A stretch of DNA of 64,000 nucleotides from positions 1-64,000 of the forward strand of contig NZ_SACS01000022.1 of the NCBI RefSeq assembly GCF_004005945.1, read 5' to 3'. A program made the position numbers and the translations under genes. Position 1 is the first letter of the stretch. Each line of letters begins with the position of its first letter. Positions 15,324-23,534 of the stretch are shown here, piece by piece. Below the pieces are notes generated by a model. It was not told where the DNA came from and made no database searches. It was given only the letters and a program-made list of their open reading frames with translations. Origin of the DNA: Rheinheimera riviphila. GTDB lineage: Bacteria; Pseudomonadota; Gammaproteobacteria; Enterobacterales; Alteromonadaceae.

Positions 15324-17591
15324 TTGCCTGTGAACAGCGAACCTTCGTCGCCAGCTGCGCTTAACCTCAGCCTTCCCATCCAGCCAGCGTCTGGTCATGG
15401 CTGGCGGTTGTGGTTTAGCCGGCATAACTGGCTGACCTGGCTTGGACTGTGTTTTATTTTACCCCTGGTCATTTATTACTGGCAGCACTACAGCGACCAT
15501 CTTCGTCAGCAACAACAGGCGGTGTTTCAACAACATGCCGACAGGATTGAACAAGAACTGCAACAACGGCTCAAGCACATTGAACTGCTGCTCGGCGCCA
15601 ATGCGGCTTATGTGTCATCGTCGGAGTACGTGAGCCAGGCCGAATGGCAACATTATGTCGAGAGCTTAAAGTTACAGCAGCTTTATCCGGGCATTCAGGC
15701 ACTTGGCGTGGTCAGTTATCGGCGGGCAGTCGAATTACCGGTATTGCTGGGGCAGTTGAACCTCGAATTGCAACGGCGGCAGGAGTTAGCGCAATCGGCG
15801 GCGACTGTCACTTTACATCCGGCCGGGGATCGCTCGCACTATGCCATCGTCAGTCATATTCAGCCTGCGACAGCACAAAACCGCAAAGTGCTGGGTTATG
15901 ACATGCTGACCAATCCACTGCGAACGCAAACTGCGATGCGCGCCGCCAGTCTGAATCAACCCGCCATTACCGCCAAAGTCGCGCTGCAACAAGATGGCGG
16001 ACGTACAGAGCAACCGGGTTTGGTGTTGATGTTGCCGCTTTATCATCACAATGCGCCTTTAACCACCGCTGAGCAAAAACAAGCGGCGTTACTAGGTTTT
16101 GTTTATGCGGCATTTCGGGTGCGGGAAATTCTGCCTGCGGCCTGGCACGACTCTGCCACGGTGCTGCCGGATATTCAGTGGTCAAGTGGCTTGGAGGAAG
16201 ACTCGTCACAGTTGCTATTTGCAAGCCGCAGCGAACATGTTGTTGCATCACCTTCAGCCTCGACTGCTGATCCGAAGTCGCCTTCGGTGGCGTTACAGCA
16301 ACACCGTCATCTGGATTGGTACGGCCAACCTTTTGTGCTACATATTCAAAATAATCAGCTGTTCGAGCGTACATGGTTGCCGCTGGCTGAATATGAATTG
16401 GTGTTGCTGGCTTCTGCTGCATTAGTGCTGCTGTTTTTATTGTTAAGTCATCTGAATTTGCGCCGTTATCAGGCGGAATGTCACTCCAGCCAGTTGCAGC
16501 AGCATGTGCAGCAACAACGGCAACTGTTGTTGCTGGACGAGCAGCGGCAAAGTCTGGCGCTAAAAGCAAGCCAACTGGCCTGGTTCGAGTTCGATTTACG
16601 CACTGGCGGTGCCTTTTATGCCGATATCTGGTGGCGAATGTTCGACTTTGCTGCGCCGCAGCTAAACCCTGAGCCACAGCAGTTGTTTGATTTGCTGCAT
16701 CCATCGGCGCTGGCGCTGTTTCGGCAGGATTTACAACGGTTACTGGCGCATGGCCCGGATCAGGATCAGCAGCATTACCGGTTTGTCAGCCGACAGGGAC
16801 GGCAGTTGTATTGTCTGGTGCATTTTTATGTGGTGCGGGCGGCAGAAGGCGATGCAATCCGCCTGTGTTGCACCATGCAGGATCAGACGCTGCAACAGCA
16901 GCAAACCGAGCAGCGCCGCCAACTGGCCGTCTTGTGTCAGCTGGACCTGAGCCAGGCATTGTCCCTGCAATCGGTTGTGACTTTAACCACTGACTTTGAA
17001 CCATTTTTACAGCAACACTGGCGCTGGTTACTGCAGTTTTACTGCGCGGCGCTTGCCGATACGGATGCTGCGCAGCATCCAACGACCACTTCTCAGCCGC
17101 TACAACCGCCATTAGAACAAATCATCCAGCTGATTGCCGATGTAGTACAGCTCTATCAGCCGCAAGCCAGCGCCAACAATCTGCAGCTGATTTGGCAGCC
17201 GCAATCGATCAGCGAACTGTTAAAACTAGACCGCCATCGTGGCTGGCAAATGGCCTGCGGCTTATTGGAACTGGCTTGTGCGCTCGCCAAGCCGGGCACT
17301 GCCGTGACGCTGGAACTGCTGCCATTTCAGACCCGCCTGACCTTCCGGCTGCAATTGCAGCTGAGTGACGCGGCGGCACCACAATGTGCCCAAGATCTGG
17401 CGGCGCTGGCATTACATCCGTTGCAAGCCACCACGATACTGCAACAACGACTGCAAGCGGCAAGGTTCTGGGCAGCGCAGCTGGGTGGCGAATTTAGTTA
17501 TCAGCAAGCCCTAGCTCAGGGTCTAACTCCAGATCAACAATCACCGCCACAACAGCTGAGTTTACAGCTGCAGTTTCCGACAGCCGGTTAA
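15324..17591 (+). CDS. CHASE-domain membrane sensor with a degenerate kinase-like C-terminus
   Basis: A 755-residue inner-membrane protein. Transmembrane helix 1 is near residues 37-55 (WLTWLGLCFILPLVIYYW). A periplasmic CHASE domain follows (about 80-300) with the typical start (HADRIEQELQQRLKHIELLL) and VSYRRAVE. Helix 2 lies at about 358-378 and a PAS-like fold at about 410-530 (LAWFEFDLRTGGAFY). The last 220 residues look like a collapsed histidine-kinase transmitter. I see no H-box histidine, no N-box and no glycine-rich ATP lid, only scattered remnants such as QASANNLQLIW. It may be a sensor acting by protein contact, or a decaying kinase. The start is uncertain: a TTG at 15324 or GTG at 15330, after AAGGA. 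Its stop overlaps that of the convergent DUF3422 gene. Confidence 0.75.
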   Translation: MPVNSEPSSPAALNLSLPIQPASGHGWRLWFSRHNWLTWLGLCFILPLVIYYWQHYSDHLRQQQQAVFQQHADRIEQELQQRLKHIELLLGANAAYVSSSEYVSQAEWQHYVESLKLQQLYPGIQALGVVSYRRAVELPVLLGQLNLELQRRQELAQSAATVTLHPAGDRSHYAIVSHIQPATAQNRKVLGYDMLTNPLRTQTAMRAASLNQPAITAKVALQQDGGRTEQPGLVLMLPLYHHNAPLTTAEQKQAALLGFVYAAFRVREILPAAWHDSATVLPDIQWSSGLEEDSSQLLFASRSEHVVASPSASTADPKSPSVALQQHRHLDWYGQPFVLHIQNNQLFERTWLPLAEYELVLLASAALVLLFLLLSHLNLRRYQAECHSSQLQQHVQQQRQLLLLDEQRQSLALKASQLAWFEFDLRTGGAFYADIWWRMFDFAAPQLNPEPQQLFDLLHPSALALFRQDLQRLLAHGPDQDQQHYRFVSRQGRQLYCLVHFYVVRAAEGDAIRLCCTMQDQTLQQQQTEQRRQLAVLCQLDLSQALSLQSVVTLTTDFEPFLQQHWRWLLQFYCAALADTDAAQHPTTTSQPLQPPLEQIIQLIADVVQLYQPQASANNLQLIWQPQSISELLKLDRHRGWQMACGLLELACALAKPGTAVTLELLPFQTRLTFRLQLQLSDAAAPQCAQDLAALALHPLQATTILQQRLQAARFWAAQLGGEFSYQQALAQGLTPDQQSPPQQLSLQLQFPTAG

Positions 17592-18865
17592 ACTTGCTGT
17601 TTTGCTGGTTTTCGCAAGCGATACCAAACCCAGCCGGTACTGATGATCACCAGCGGTAAACTCAAAGCTTGCAAAATTTGCAGCGGCAACGGCGGATAAA
17701 ATGCGGCTAGCGATGTCAGTGCTTTATCTAATAGTTGCACCGCGTAATAACAAATTGCCACTGTCGATAACCGTTCCACCGCTGTTTGCAGGTGCAATTG
17801 TTGGCGGGCCCGTTTATCCATTGACGCCAATAATGCGGTATTTTGCCGCTCTAACTGTAAATTAATTCGGGTGCGAAGCAATTCGGTCGAACGCCCGAGC
17901 CGGTTGGATAAACTGCGCTGACGACTGAGGACCGACTGCGCGGTGCGAAAGGCCGGGGTGAGCCTGCGCTCTGAAAAATCCTGTAACGACATTAGTCCAG
18001 CCAGCGGTGTTTCGCGCAGTGCTTTAAGCCGATCCAGCGTCAGCTGATAATAGGCGGCGCTCGCTTCGAGTCTGGCGCTGTTGTTGGCAATCAGATGTTC
18101 GGTTTGTGCCGCCATCTGACTGATTTCCTGCAATAGTTGCTCGTCCGAGCCTTGTTTTTGCTCGATGCGGTGGGTGATATCCGACAGCTGCTGTTCTAGT
18201 TGATGCAGTTGATGCACTGCCTGGCGTGTTAACGGCCAACCTAACAGACTGAGTTTGCGATAGTTTCCTAAATCAAATAGCTGCTGGACTAACCGCGCCA
18301 GTGCGCTTGGCGATAATCCTTCATCCTGCACCAACATCCGGCCAGAGCCTTCCGGGTGTTTGCGAAAATCAGTCCAAATGCGCGCTTGATTACTGGCGAC
18401 CAGGCTGGAAATGCAGTGCTCAGCGGCAAACAAACCGGCAATTTCCGGTTCAGACTTGATACTGCTCGACGGCAGCACAATCAGCTGCACCACTCTGAAT
18501 AACTGGCCTGGCAGCTCGCTGAACCAGTGTAAATCCGGGAGCAATTGCATTGGATCCACAAAGCTGGCGCTGGCACCGGGGTGAATAAAACTGTAAGTCG
18601 AAAACTCGCTGTGCCGCTCCCAGCGCAGCTGAATGTCGCCTAATTGCAGTTCTAAGTCGGTGTCACCTTCTTGTAATTCAATGCCATATTGTCTGGCCCG
18701 TTGTTGCATCAGCTGAAACTCGGCGCTGCGTGAGCTGCCGTTGAGCGTCAGCATAAAATGGCAGATGCGGCAGGGCGCCGTCAGCGCCTTAAAAAAGCGC
18801 TGTTGCAGTTCTTTTTCCAATAAATCACGTTGCGGGTGGTTGCGTAGCCATAATTCCGACATCAT
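17588..18865 (-). CDS. DUF3422 family membrane protein
   Basis: A 425-residue protein matching the DUF3422 layout. The N-terminal pattern is LRNHPQRDLLEKELQQRFFK, corresponding to the LRxHPxR...ElHARPf motif of the family. FSTYSFIHPG and a long central helical region follow. Two C-terminal transmembrane helices are at about 365-415. The function of the family is unknown. The start MMSELWLRNHP has AAGGAG at normal spacing; the longer in-frame version starting at 19075 would add about 70 residues not seen in the family. Convergent with the CHASE gene, with overlapping stop codons (17588-17591). Confidence 0.85.
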   Translation of the reverse strand: MMSELWLRNHPQRDLLEKELQQRFFKALTAPCRICHFMLTLNGSSRSAEFQLMQQRARQYGIELQEGDTDLELQLGDIQLRWERHSEFSTYSFIHPGASASFVDPMQLLPDLHWFSELPGQLFRVVQLIVLPSSSIKSEPEIAGLFAAEHCISSLVASNQARIWTDFRKHPEGSGRMLVQDEGLSPSALARLVQQLFDLGNYRKLSLLGWPLTRQAVHQLHQLEQQLSDITHRIEQKQGSDEQLLQEISQMAAQTEHLIANNSARLEASAAYYQLTLDRLKALRETPLAGLMSLQDFSERRLTPAFRTAQSVLSRQRSLSNRLGRSTELLRTRINLQLERQNTALLASMDKRARQQLHLQTAVERLSTVAICYYAVQLLDKALTSLAAFYPPLPLQILQALSLPLVIISTGWVWYRLRKPAKQQV

Positions 18866-19197
18866 TGACACTCCTTGAATTGCGCCGCTTGCAGCCAACT
18901 GCTGGCATGGCGCCAGTCTAGCGATGCCAGATGGCAGTCTCGCGACAATGTCTGAGAACTGCGCTGCAATGGCTATACCAGTAATGGCTTGAGTTAAGTC
19001 ATTGAGTTTTAATTGATTTAAAGTTTTTAATTTTGTTCTGCGGGTCATTTGCCTGCAAATTGCGCAGTAAAGCACAAAAGCAGTGCAAAAATTGTGGTTT
19101 TTTTATGGCCGGATGGTTTGCAGCCAAGGACTGTTGGCGTAAAGTCTCCGCAATTAAGATGAAGTTAAAGCAATTGTTTGCTGTTCAGAGGTTACCC

Positions 19198-20073
19198 GTG
19201 ATCCCGGTTGAGTTAATTTTAATCCTGTTAAGTCCGATTTTTTTTCTGTTTATCGCCTTTGAGTGGTACCAGTCTGAACGCAAACGGCAATCCGTTTATC
19301 ATTGGCGTGACAGCCTGGCCAATCTGGGACTGGCGGCGATGCACCAGGCCGGTGATGCGCTCTCTTTATTGTTGTTATTGCCGTTTTTCTTCTGGCTTAG
19401 CCAGTTTGCGCTGTATTCGTTGTCGTTTAATCTGACCAATTTAGTGCTGTTGTTTATCCTGCAGGACTTTCTCTATTACTGGTTTCATCGCGCTTCGCAT
19501 CAAATTCGTTGGTTGTGGGCTTCGCATGTGGTGCATCACAGCTCCAGGTTGATGAATTTCAGTACTGCCTTTCGCCAAAGTCTGACCTATCCGATTTCCG
19601 GCATGTGGTTATTCTGGACACCGCTGGTGTTGCTCGGTTTTGACGTGCAGCTGGTGCTGGCAGTGGTGGCGATTAATCTGGCGTTTCAATTTTTCGTGCA
19701 TACCCGCTGGGGGGCCGACTGGGGCCTATTAGGGTTGGTGTTGAACACACCAGCATGGCATCGGGTGCACCATGCCTGTAACCCTTTGTATATCGACAAA
19801 AATTACGCCGGCGTGTTGGTGATTTGGGACCGAATGTTTGGTACTTTTCAACCGGAAGTGGCCGAAGTGCCTTGTGTTTATGGCATCACCGAAGATTTTG
19901 AGTCGGTCAATCCGCTGACCATTACCTTTTTTGAGTGGCGGCGGATGTGGCAGGAATTGCGACAACCAAAGACCGCAGGCGCCAAATCCAAACTGCACAT
20001 TTTATTTGGCCCGCCCAAAGGCCGTTCTGAAGTAGTATCAGGTAACGAAGCTGGTAGGCAACTCCATGATTAA
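19198..20073 (+). CDS. fatty acid hydroxylase / sterol desaturase superfamily protein
   Basis: A membrane di-iron enzyme of about 291 residues. The histidine clusters are FHRASH, HVVHHSS and WHRVHHACN, with an extra FVHTRWG. They lie between four hydrophobic helices as in the sterol desaturase / fatty acid hydroxylase superfamily. Members hydroxylate or desaturate lipid or carotenoid substrates with oxygen. The closing pattern YAGVLVIWDRMFGTFQPE is characteristic of this bacterial subgroup. I use the GTG at 19198, preceded by AGAGG at six bases; the in-frame ATG at 19159 is the alternative. It overlaps the LysE-type gene by eight bases. The substrate is unknown. Confidence 0.82.
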   Translation: MIPVELILILLSPIFFLFIAFEWYQSERKRQSVYHWRDSLANLGLAAMHQAGDALSLLLLLPFFFWLSQFALYSLSFNLTNLVLLFILQDFLYYWFHRASHQIRWLWASHVVHHSSRLMNFSTAFRQSLTYPISGMWLFWTPLVLLGFDVQLVLAVVAINLAFQFFVHTRWGADWGLLGLVLNTPAWHRVHHACNPLYIDKNYAGVLVIWDRMFGTFQPEVAEVPCVYGITEDFESVNPLTITFFEWRRMWQELRQPKTAGAKSKLHILFGPPKGRSEVVSGNEAGRQLHD

Positions 20074-20686
20074 TATGACGTTATTATCGGTGTTTATTCC
20101 GACTTTTTTGTTTGTTTCTATCACCCCAGGCCTTTGTATGACGTTGTCGATGACGCTCGGCATTAGCCTTGGCGTGCGGCGCACCTTATGGATGATGTGG
20201 GGCGAAATGCTTGGCGTGGCGCTGGTGGCAACGTCGGCGGTGCTCGGGGTTGCAGCAATCTTGCTTGGAATGCCGCAACTGCTGGTGGCGTTTAAATGGC
20301 TGGGTGGTGCTTATCTGTGTTATGTCGGGCTGCAAATGTGGCAGTCCAAAGGAAAGTTGGCTATTCCGGCCGCTGGCACTGTGATTGAAGTGTCGCGGCG
20401 ACAGCTGTTCTGGCAAGGTTTTCTGACTGCGGTTTCCAACCCCAAAGGTTGGGCCTTTCATATGGCGTTATTGCCGCCTTTTATTGATGCTAAATTGCCG
20501 TTCTGGCCGCAGTTGGCGGTATTGATGTGCATCATTTTGCTGCTGGAATTTGGTTGTTTGTTGTTGTACGCCAGTGGTGGCAAAGCGCTGCGGCTGATTT
20601 TCGCCCAAGAGCACAATGTGCGGTTACTCAACCGCATCGCCGGTAGCCTGATGTTGTTGGTTGGGGTATGGCTGGCGTTATCCTGA
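20066..20686 (+). CDS. LysE/RhtB family exporter
   Basis: A 206-residue inner-membrane protein with six hydrophobic segments. The N-terminal signature of the LysE/RhtB amino-acid exporters is present: FVSITPGLCMTLSMTLGISLG, split around the conserved Pro-Gly. The loop LGGAYLCYVGLQMW and the motif FLTAVSNPKGWAFHMALLPPF are also typical. It would export an amino acid or related metabolite. It starts inside the end of the hydroxylase gene (eight-base overlap), so the two are co-transcribed. Whether the lipid enzyme and the exporter share a pathway is unclear. Confidence 0.88.
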   Translation: MINMTLLSVFIPTFLFVSITPGLCMTLSMTLGISLGVRRTLWMMWGEMLGVALVATSAVLGVAAILLGMPQLLVAFKWLGGAYLCYVGLQMWQSKGKLAIPAAGTVIEVSRRQLFWQGFLTAVSNPKGWAFHMALLPPFIDAKLPFWPQLAVLMCIILLLEFGCLLLYASGGKALRLIFAQEHNVRLLNRIAGSLMLLVGVWLALS

Positions 20687-20697
20687 GGTTTTCCAGA

Positions 20698-20722
20698 AGC
20701 CTTTGATTTAAGATCAAAGGCT
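20698..20722. terminator. bidirectional stem-loop between convergent genes
   Basis: AGCCTTTGAT, loop TTAAG, ATCAAAGGCT: a perfect 10-bp stem placed between the stops of the LysE-type gene (+) and the porin-like gene (-). The U-run is poor on both sides. Confidence 0.55.
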
Positions 20723-20739
20723 AACTCCCAATGATTGCG

Positions 20740-22056
20740 CTAATCAAAACGCCAGTTGAGGACCAACTGCAATTGCTGAAAATGCTGCTGTACCGGCCAG
20801 CCGTCCCATTGCGCGCGATTGGCCTGATGGCTGTTCAGCCGGCTCCATTCCAGCGCTAACATCAATGTCTCGTTCAAAGGCAACTGCAAATTGACGTTCC
20901 AGCCGTGGCCATTGCCGTTATTGTCATCCCCGGGGAACTGATCTTGGTCCTGCTGCTGCCAATGATCATAACGCAGGTTGAACCGGTAATTGCCGCCATC
21001 AAAATGCAGCAGACTAAACCAGCTTTGATAATCCAGCACCACCGCTTTTGGGCCCATTTCGGTACTTCCGGTTAAATACTGGCTGACCAGCCGCCAATTT
21101 TCGCTGAGTTGTTGTTGCCAGGCCAGACTTTGAAATTGCGTGTCCCAGGCATATTGACCATGACGGAACACCAGCGGATCGCCATTGTTGTCGTAATGAT
21201 ACAGCCGCAGTTCGGTCGTGGATTGATGGGTCCAGTGCAGACCGAGGTAATAGCCGGTGCGATGGTCCAGTTCACGGGTGGGTTGCACCCAGGCCGGTTG
21301 TGGCGCCAATAAGCCTTCGCGAATACTGGGGTAATTGGAAAAACGTACTTGTTCACCTAAATTAGTTTGAAATGGGTGACTGGCAAAACCACGCCAGCTG
21401 ATGATCGATCCCAGTGGATCATTACCCTGAAAGATCCCAACTACGCCTTGCCAGCTGGAACTGGAGTTAAAAAACCGGCCGGGACGGCTGAGGCTTAATT
21501 CCAGGCCACGGGCGCGCAGCTCTTCGGCCAGCCAACTATTAATCACTGAAAAATTGCTGCTGTAAGGCGATGACCAGGCGGTGTCGCTATTTTCCAGCGA
21601 CATCGCCGGGTAAAAATAGCCGGCTTTAGCGCGTAGCCGGTAGCCTTCGATGGGTAAAGGCTGATAGCTAAGCCAGGCTTCGGTGATGCCTAAATCGGCG
21701 GTTGGGATGCGATGCCACTGCGCATGGACAGTTCCCGACCAAGCACTGTCGGTATCCATTTGCAGCGCCAGCAGTTGTGGTCCGGCGTGCACGCCACTTT
21801 TTTCATAAGGCAGTTGCCCGGTGCCACCTTGCCACCAGGGCTGTAAACCATAGGGTTGCTGCTGCACCTGCATGATACTGAACTCGCCTTTACCTTTGAG
21901 CATGATGTTAGGGGTCAGCTCGGCTGCAAGCCCTTGCAACGGCAACGCCCCTATCGCGCACAATGCCGCAGACGGCAGTAAATTCCTCGATAACTTGTTC
22001 GGTAACTTTTTCGGGAAGCTTTTCGGTAAAAAAGTTAGTGTATTGATATTTATCAT
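20740..22056 (-). CDS. porin-like outer-membrane beta-barrel protein
   Basis: A 438-residue exported protein. The N-terminus is basic (KSFPKKLPNKLSRNLL) and is followed by a signal sequence ending near LQGLAA. The rest is rich in alternating aromatic/polar strands with many Trp and Tyr residues (HTGYYLGLHWTHQSTTELRL and similar) and ends in ...LVLNWRFD. Closely spaced strand turns with Asn-Gly-Asp (DDNNGNGHG) are typical of outer-membrane barrels of 14-18 strands. I cannot assign a substrate. The ribosome-binding site in front of this ATG is poor and no later Met precedes the signal sequence. It is divergent from the plastocyanin-like gene. Confidence 0.7.
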   Translation of the reverse strand: MININTLTFLPKSFPKKLPNKLSRNLLPSAALCAIGALPLQGLAAELTPNIMLKGKGEFSIMQVQQQPYGLQPWWQGGTGQLPYEKSGVHAGPQLLALQMDTDSAWSGTVHAQWHRIPTADLGITEAWLSYQPLPIEGYRLRAKAGYFYPAMSLENSDTAWSSPYSSNFSVINSWLAEELRARGLELSLSRPGRFFNSSSSWQGVVGIFQGNDPLGSIISWRGFASHPFQTNLGEQVRFSNYPSIREGLLAPQPAWVQPTRELDHRTGYYLGLHWTHQSTTELRLYHYDNNGDPLVFRHGQYAWDTQFQSLAWQQQLSENWRLVSQYLTGSTEMGPKAVVLDYQSWFSLLHFDGGNYRFNLRYDHWQQQDQDQFPGDDNNGNGHGWNVNLQLPLNETLMLALEWSRLNSHQANRAQWDGWPVQQHFQQLQLVLNWRFD

Positions 22057-22196
22057 GAATAAGCGCGTCTGACCAAGGAGCAGTCAAGCATAGCAGTTCT
22101 GATTGTTGGTACAAAACTGCGCTTGCATGTTTTCAAGCTGACTCCGGCTGTTATACTCGAACATCATCAAAGTTTTTGAAAAGGCGGTTGAACGCT

Positions 22197-22835
22197 ATGT
22201 TGTTGAAATTATTAAGTTGTGGGCTGTTGCTGAGCACAACATTATGCCTGGTGGCGCCATTGCAGGCGGCACCACTGCAAATCCGCATTACTGATCAGCA
22301 AGGGCAGCCATTGGCAGACGCCGTCGTCGAATTGCTGGATCCAGCCAATAAGGCTTTTCGCAGCAAGCCAGCCGACGTGGCACAACAAGACTTAACTTTC
22401 CGGCCTTTTGTTTCGGCAGTGCAGGTAGGCACACCGGTGGACTTCCCGAATCAGGACAAAACCCGCCATCATGTTTATTCCTTTTCACCGGCCAAAGTGT
22501 TTGAACTAAAATTGTACGCGGGTAAACCTGAAGCGCCGGTGGTGTTTGATACTCCAGGTATTGTCGCGCTCGGCTGCAATATTCACGATTATATGCAAGC
22601 TTATGTTTATGTTGGACAAAGTCCTTTTTTGGCAGTGACGAACGAGCAGGGTATTGCCGAGTTTACTGATGTGCCCGTTGCGGGTTATCAGTTAAAACTC
22701 TGGCATCCATGGCAAGATGCGGATGTGGTACCTCAGGCTGTGACTTTGCCGTTAACCGCCGCCGATTTTAAAATTACCGTCACCCGGCAGGAAAAACCAA
22801 AACGTCCGAAAAAAGGTTTTGGCAATAATTATTAG
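22197..22835 (+). CDS. exported plastocyanin/cupredoxin-like protein with carboxypeptidase-regulatory-like fold
   Basis: A 212-residue periplasmic protein with a signal peptide (LLSCGLLLSTTLCLVAPLQAA). It resembles the 'methylamine utilization protein' group. The N-terminal strand LQIRITDQQGQPLADAVVEL is followed by FPNQDKTRHHVYSFSPAKVF and GIVALGCNIHDYMQAYVYV. This HH...C-x-I-H-D...M arrangement would be a type-1 copper site (two His, one Cys, one Met). The C-terminus is basic (RPKKGFGNNY). It may carry electrons or bind copper in the periplasm. The start was set at the ATG at 22197; a TTG seven codons upstream is possible. Confidence 0.72.
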   Translation: MLLKLLSCGLLLSTTLCLVAPLQAAPLQIRITDQQGQPLADAVVELLDPANKAFRSKPADVAQQDLTFRPFVSAVQVGTPVDFPNQDKTRHHVYSFSPAKVFELKLYAGKPEAPVVFDTPGIVALGCNIHDYMQAYVYVGQSPFLAVTNEQGIAEFTDVPVAGYQLKLWHPWQDADVVPQAVTLPLTAADFKITVTRQEKPKRPKKGFGNNY

Positions 22836-22968
22836 CGTCAACGGGGTTGAATCGCCGTATCGGTGGCACCATTTCTGACAGCAGTAAGCATGGTCTGAAT
22901 TTTTTTGTACGCTTAAGTATACTGAACATTAACCGTCAGCCACAGGTTGACACCAAGGAGAGCAAAAG

Positions 22969-23466
22969 ATGGCAACTGTTACTTTAAAAGGCAACCCAAT
23001 TACCACGCTGGCTGATTTACCGGCGGTGGGCAGCAAGGCTCCGGATTTTACGCTGACTGGCGCAGGTCTTGCTGATGTGAAACTGGCAGATTTTGCTGGT
23101 AAACGTCTGGTGCTGAACATTTTCCCTAGCGTTGACACGCCAACATGCGCCACCTCAGTGCGTAAATTTAATCAGGTGTTAAGCAGCCTGAACAATACCG
23201 CGGTGCTAAACATTTCTGCCGATTTACCTTTTGCCCAGGCACGTTTTTGTGGTGCTGAAGGCCTGGAAAATGTATTAAACGGCAGCAGCTTCCGGTCAAC
23301 TTTTGGCAAAGACTACGGTGTAGTATTCGCAACTGGTCCATTAACCGGTTTGTTGTCCCGCGCAGTGGTGGTGCTGGACGAACAAGGCAAAGTGCTTTAT
23401 ACCGAGCAAGTTGCTGAAACAGCCGATGAACCTTCTTATGAAGCCGCAGTGGCAGCTTTAAATTAA
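22969..23466 (+). CDS. tpx: thiol peroxidase Tpx (atypical 2-Cys peroxiredoxin)
   Basis: A 165-residue thioredoxin-fold peroxidase that reduces alkyl and hydrogen peroxides using thioredoxin. The peroxidatic Cys60 is in [15 protein letters not shown] and the resolving Cys94 in ARFCGAEG, the two-cysteine pair that defines Tpx. [10 protein letters not shown] and [16 protein letters not shown] are also conserved. Length equals the family norm (about 165-168). AAGGAGAGC precedes the ATG, and a strong intrinsic terminator follows. Confidence 0.95.
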   Translation: MATVTLKGNPITTLADLPAVGSKAPDFTLTGAGLADVKLADFAGKRLVLNIFPSVDTPTCATSVRKFNQVLSSLNNTAVLNISADLPFAQARFCGAEGLENVLNGSSFRSTFGKDYGVVFATGPLTGLLSRAVVVLDEQGKVLYTEQVAETADEPSYEAAVAALN

Positions 23467-23491
23467 GCTGGTAGCGCCAACTACATAAAAC

Positions 23492-23518
23492 CGGGCCGCA
23501 ATTGCGGCCCGTTTTTTT
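23492..23518 (+). terminator. intrinsic terminator of tpx
   Basis: The palindrome CGGGCCGCAATTGCGGCCCG is followed by seven T's. It lies 25 bases after the tpx stop. On the minus strand it would also follow nothing obvious, so it serves tpx. Confidence 0.9.
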
Positions 23519-23534
23519 GTGTTTTTTTGGAAGT

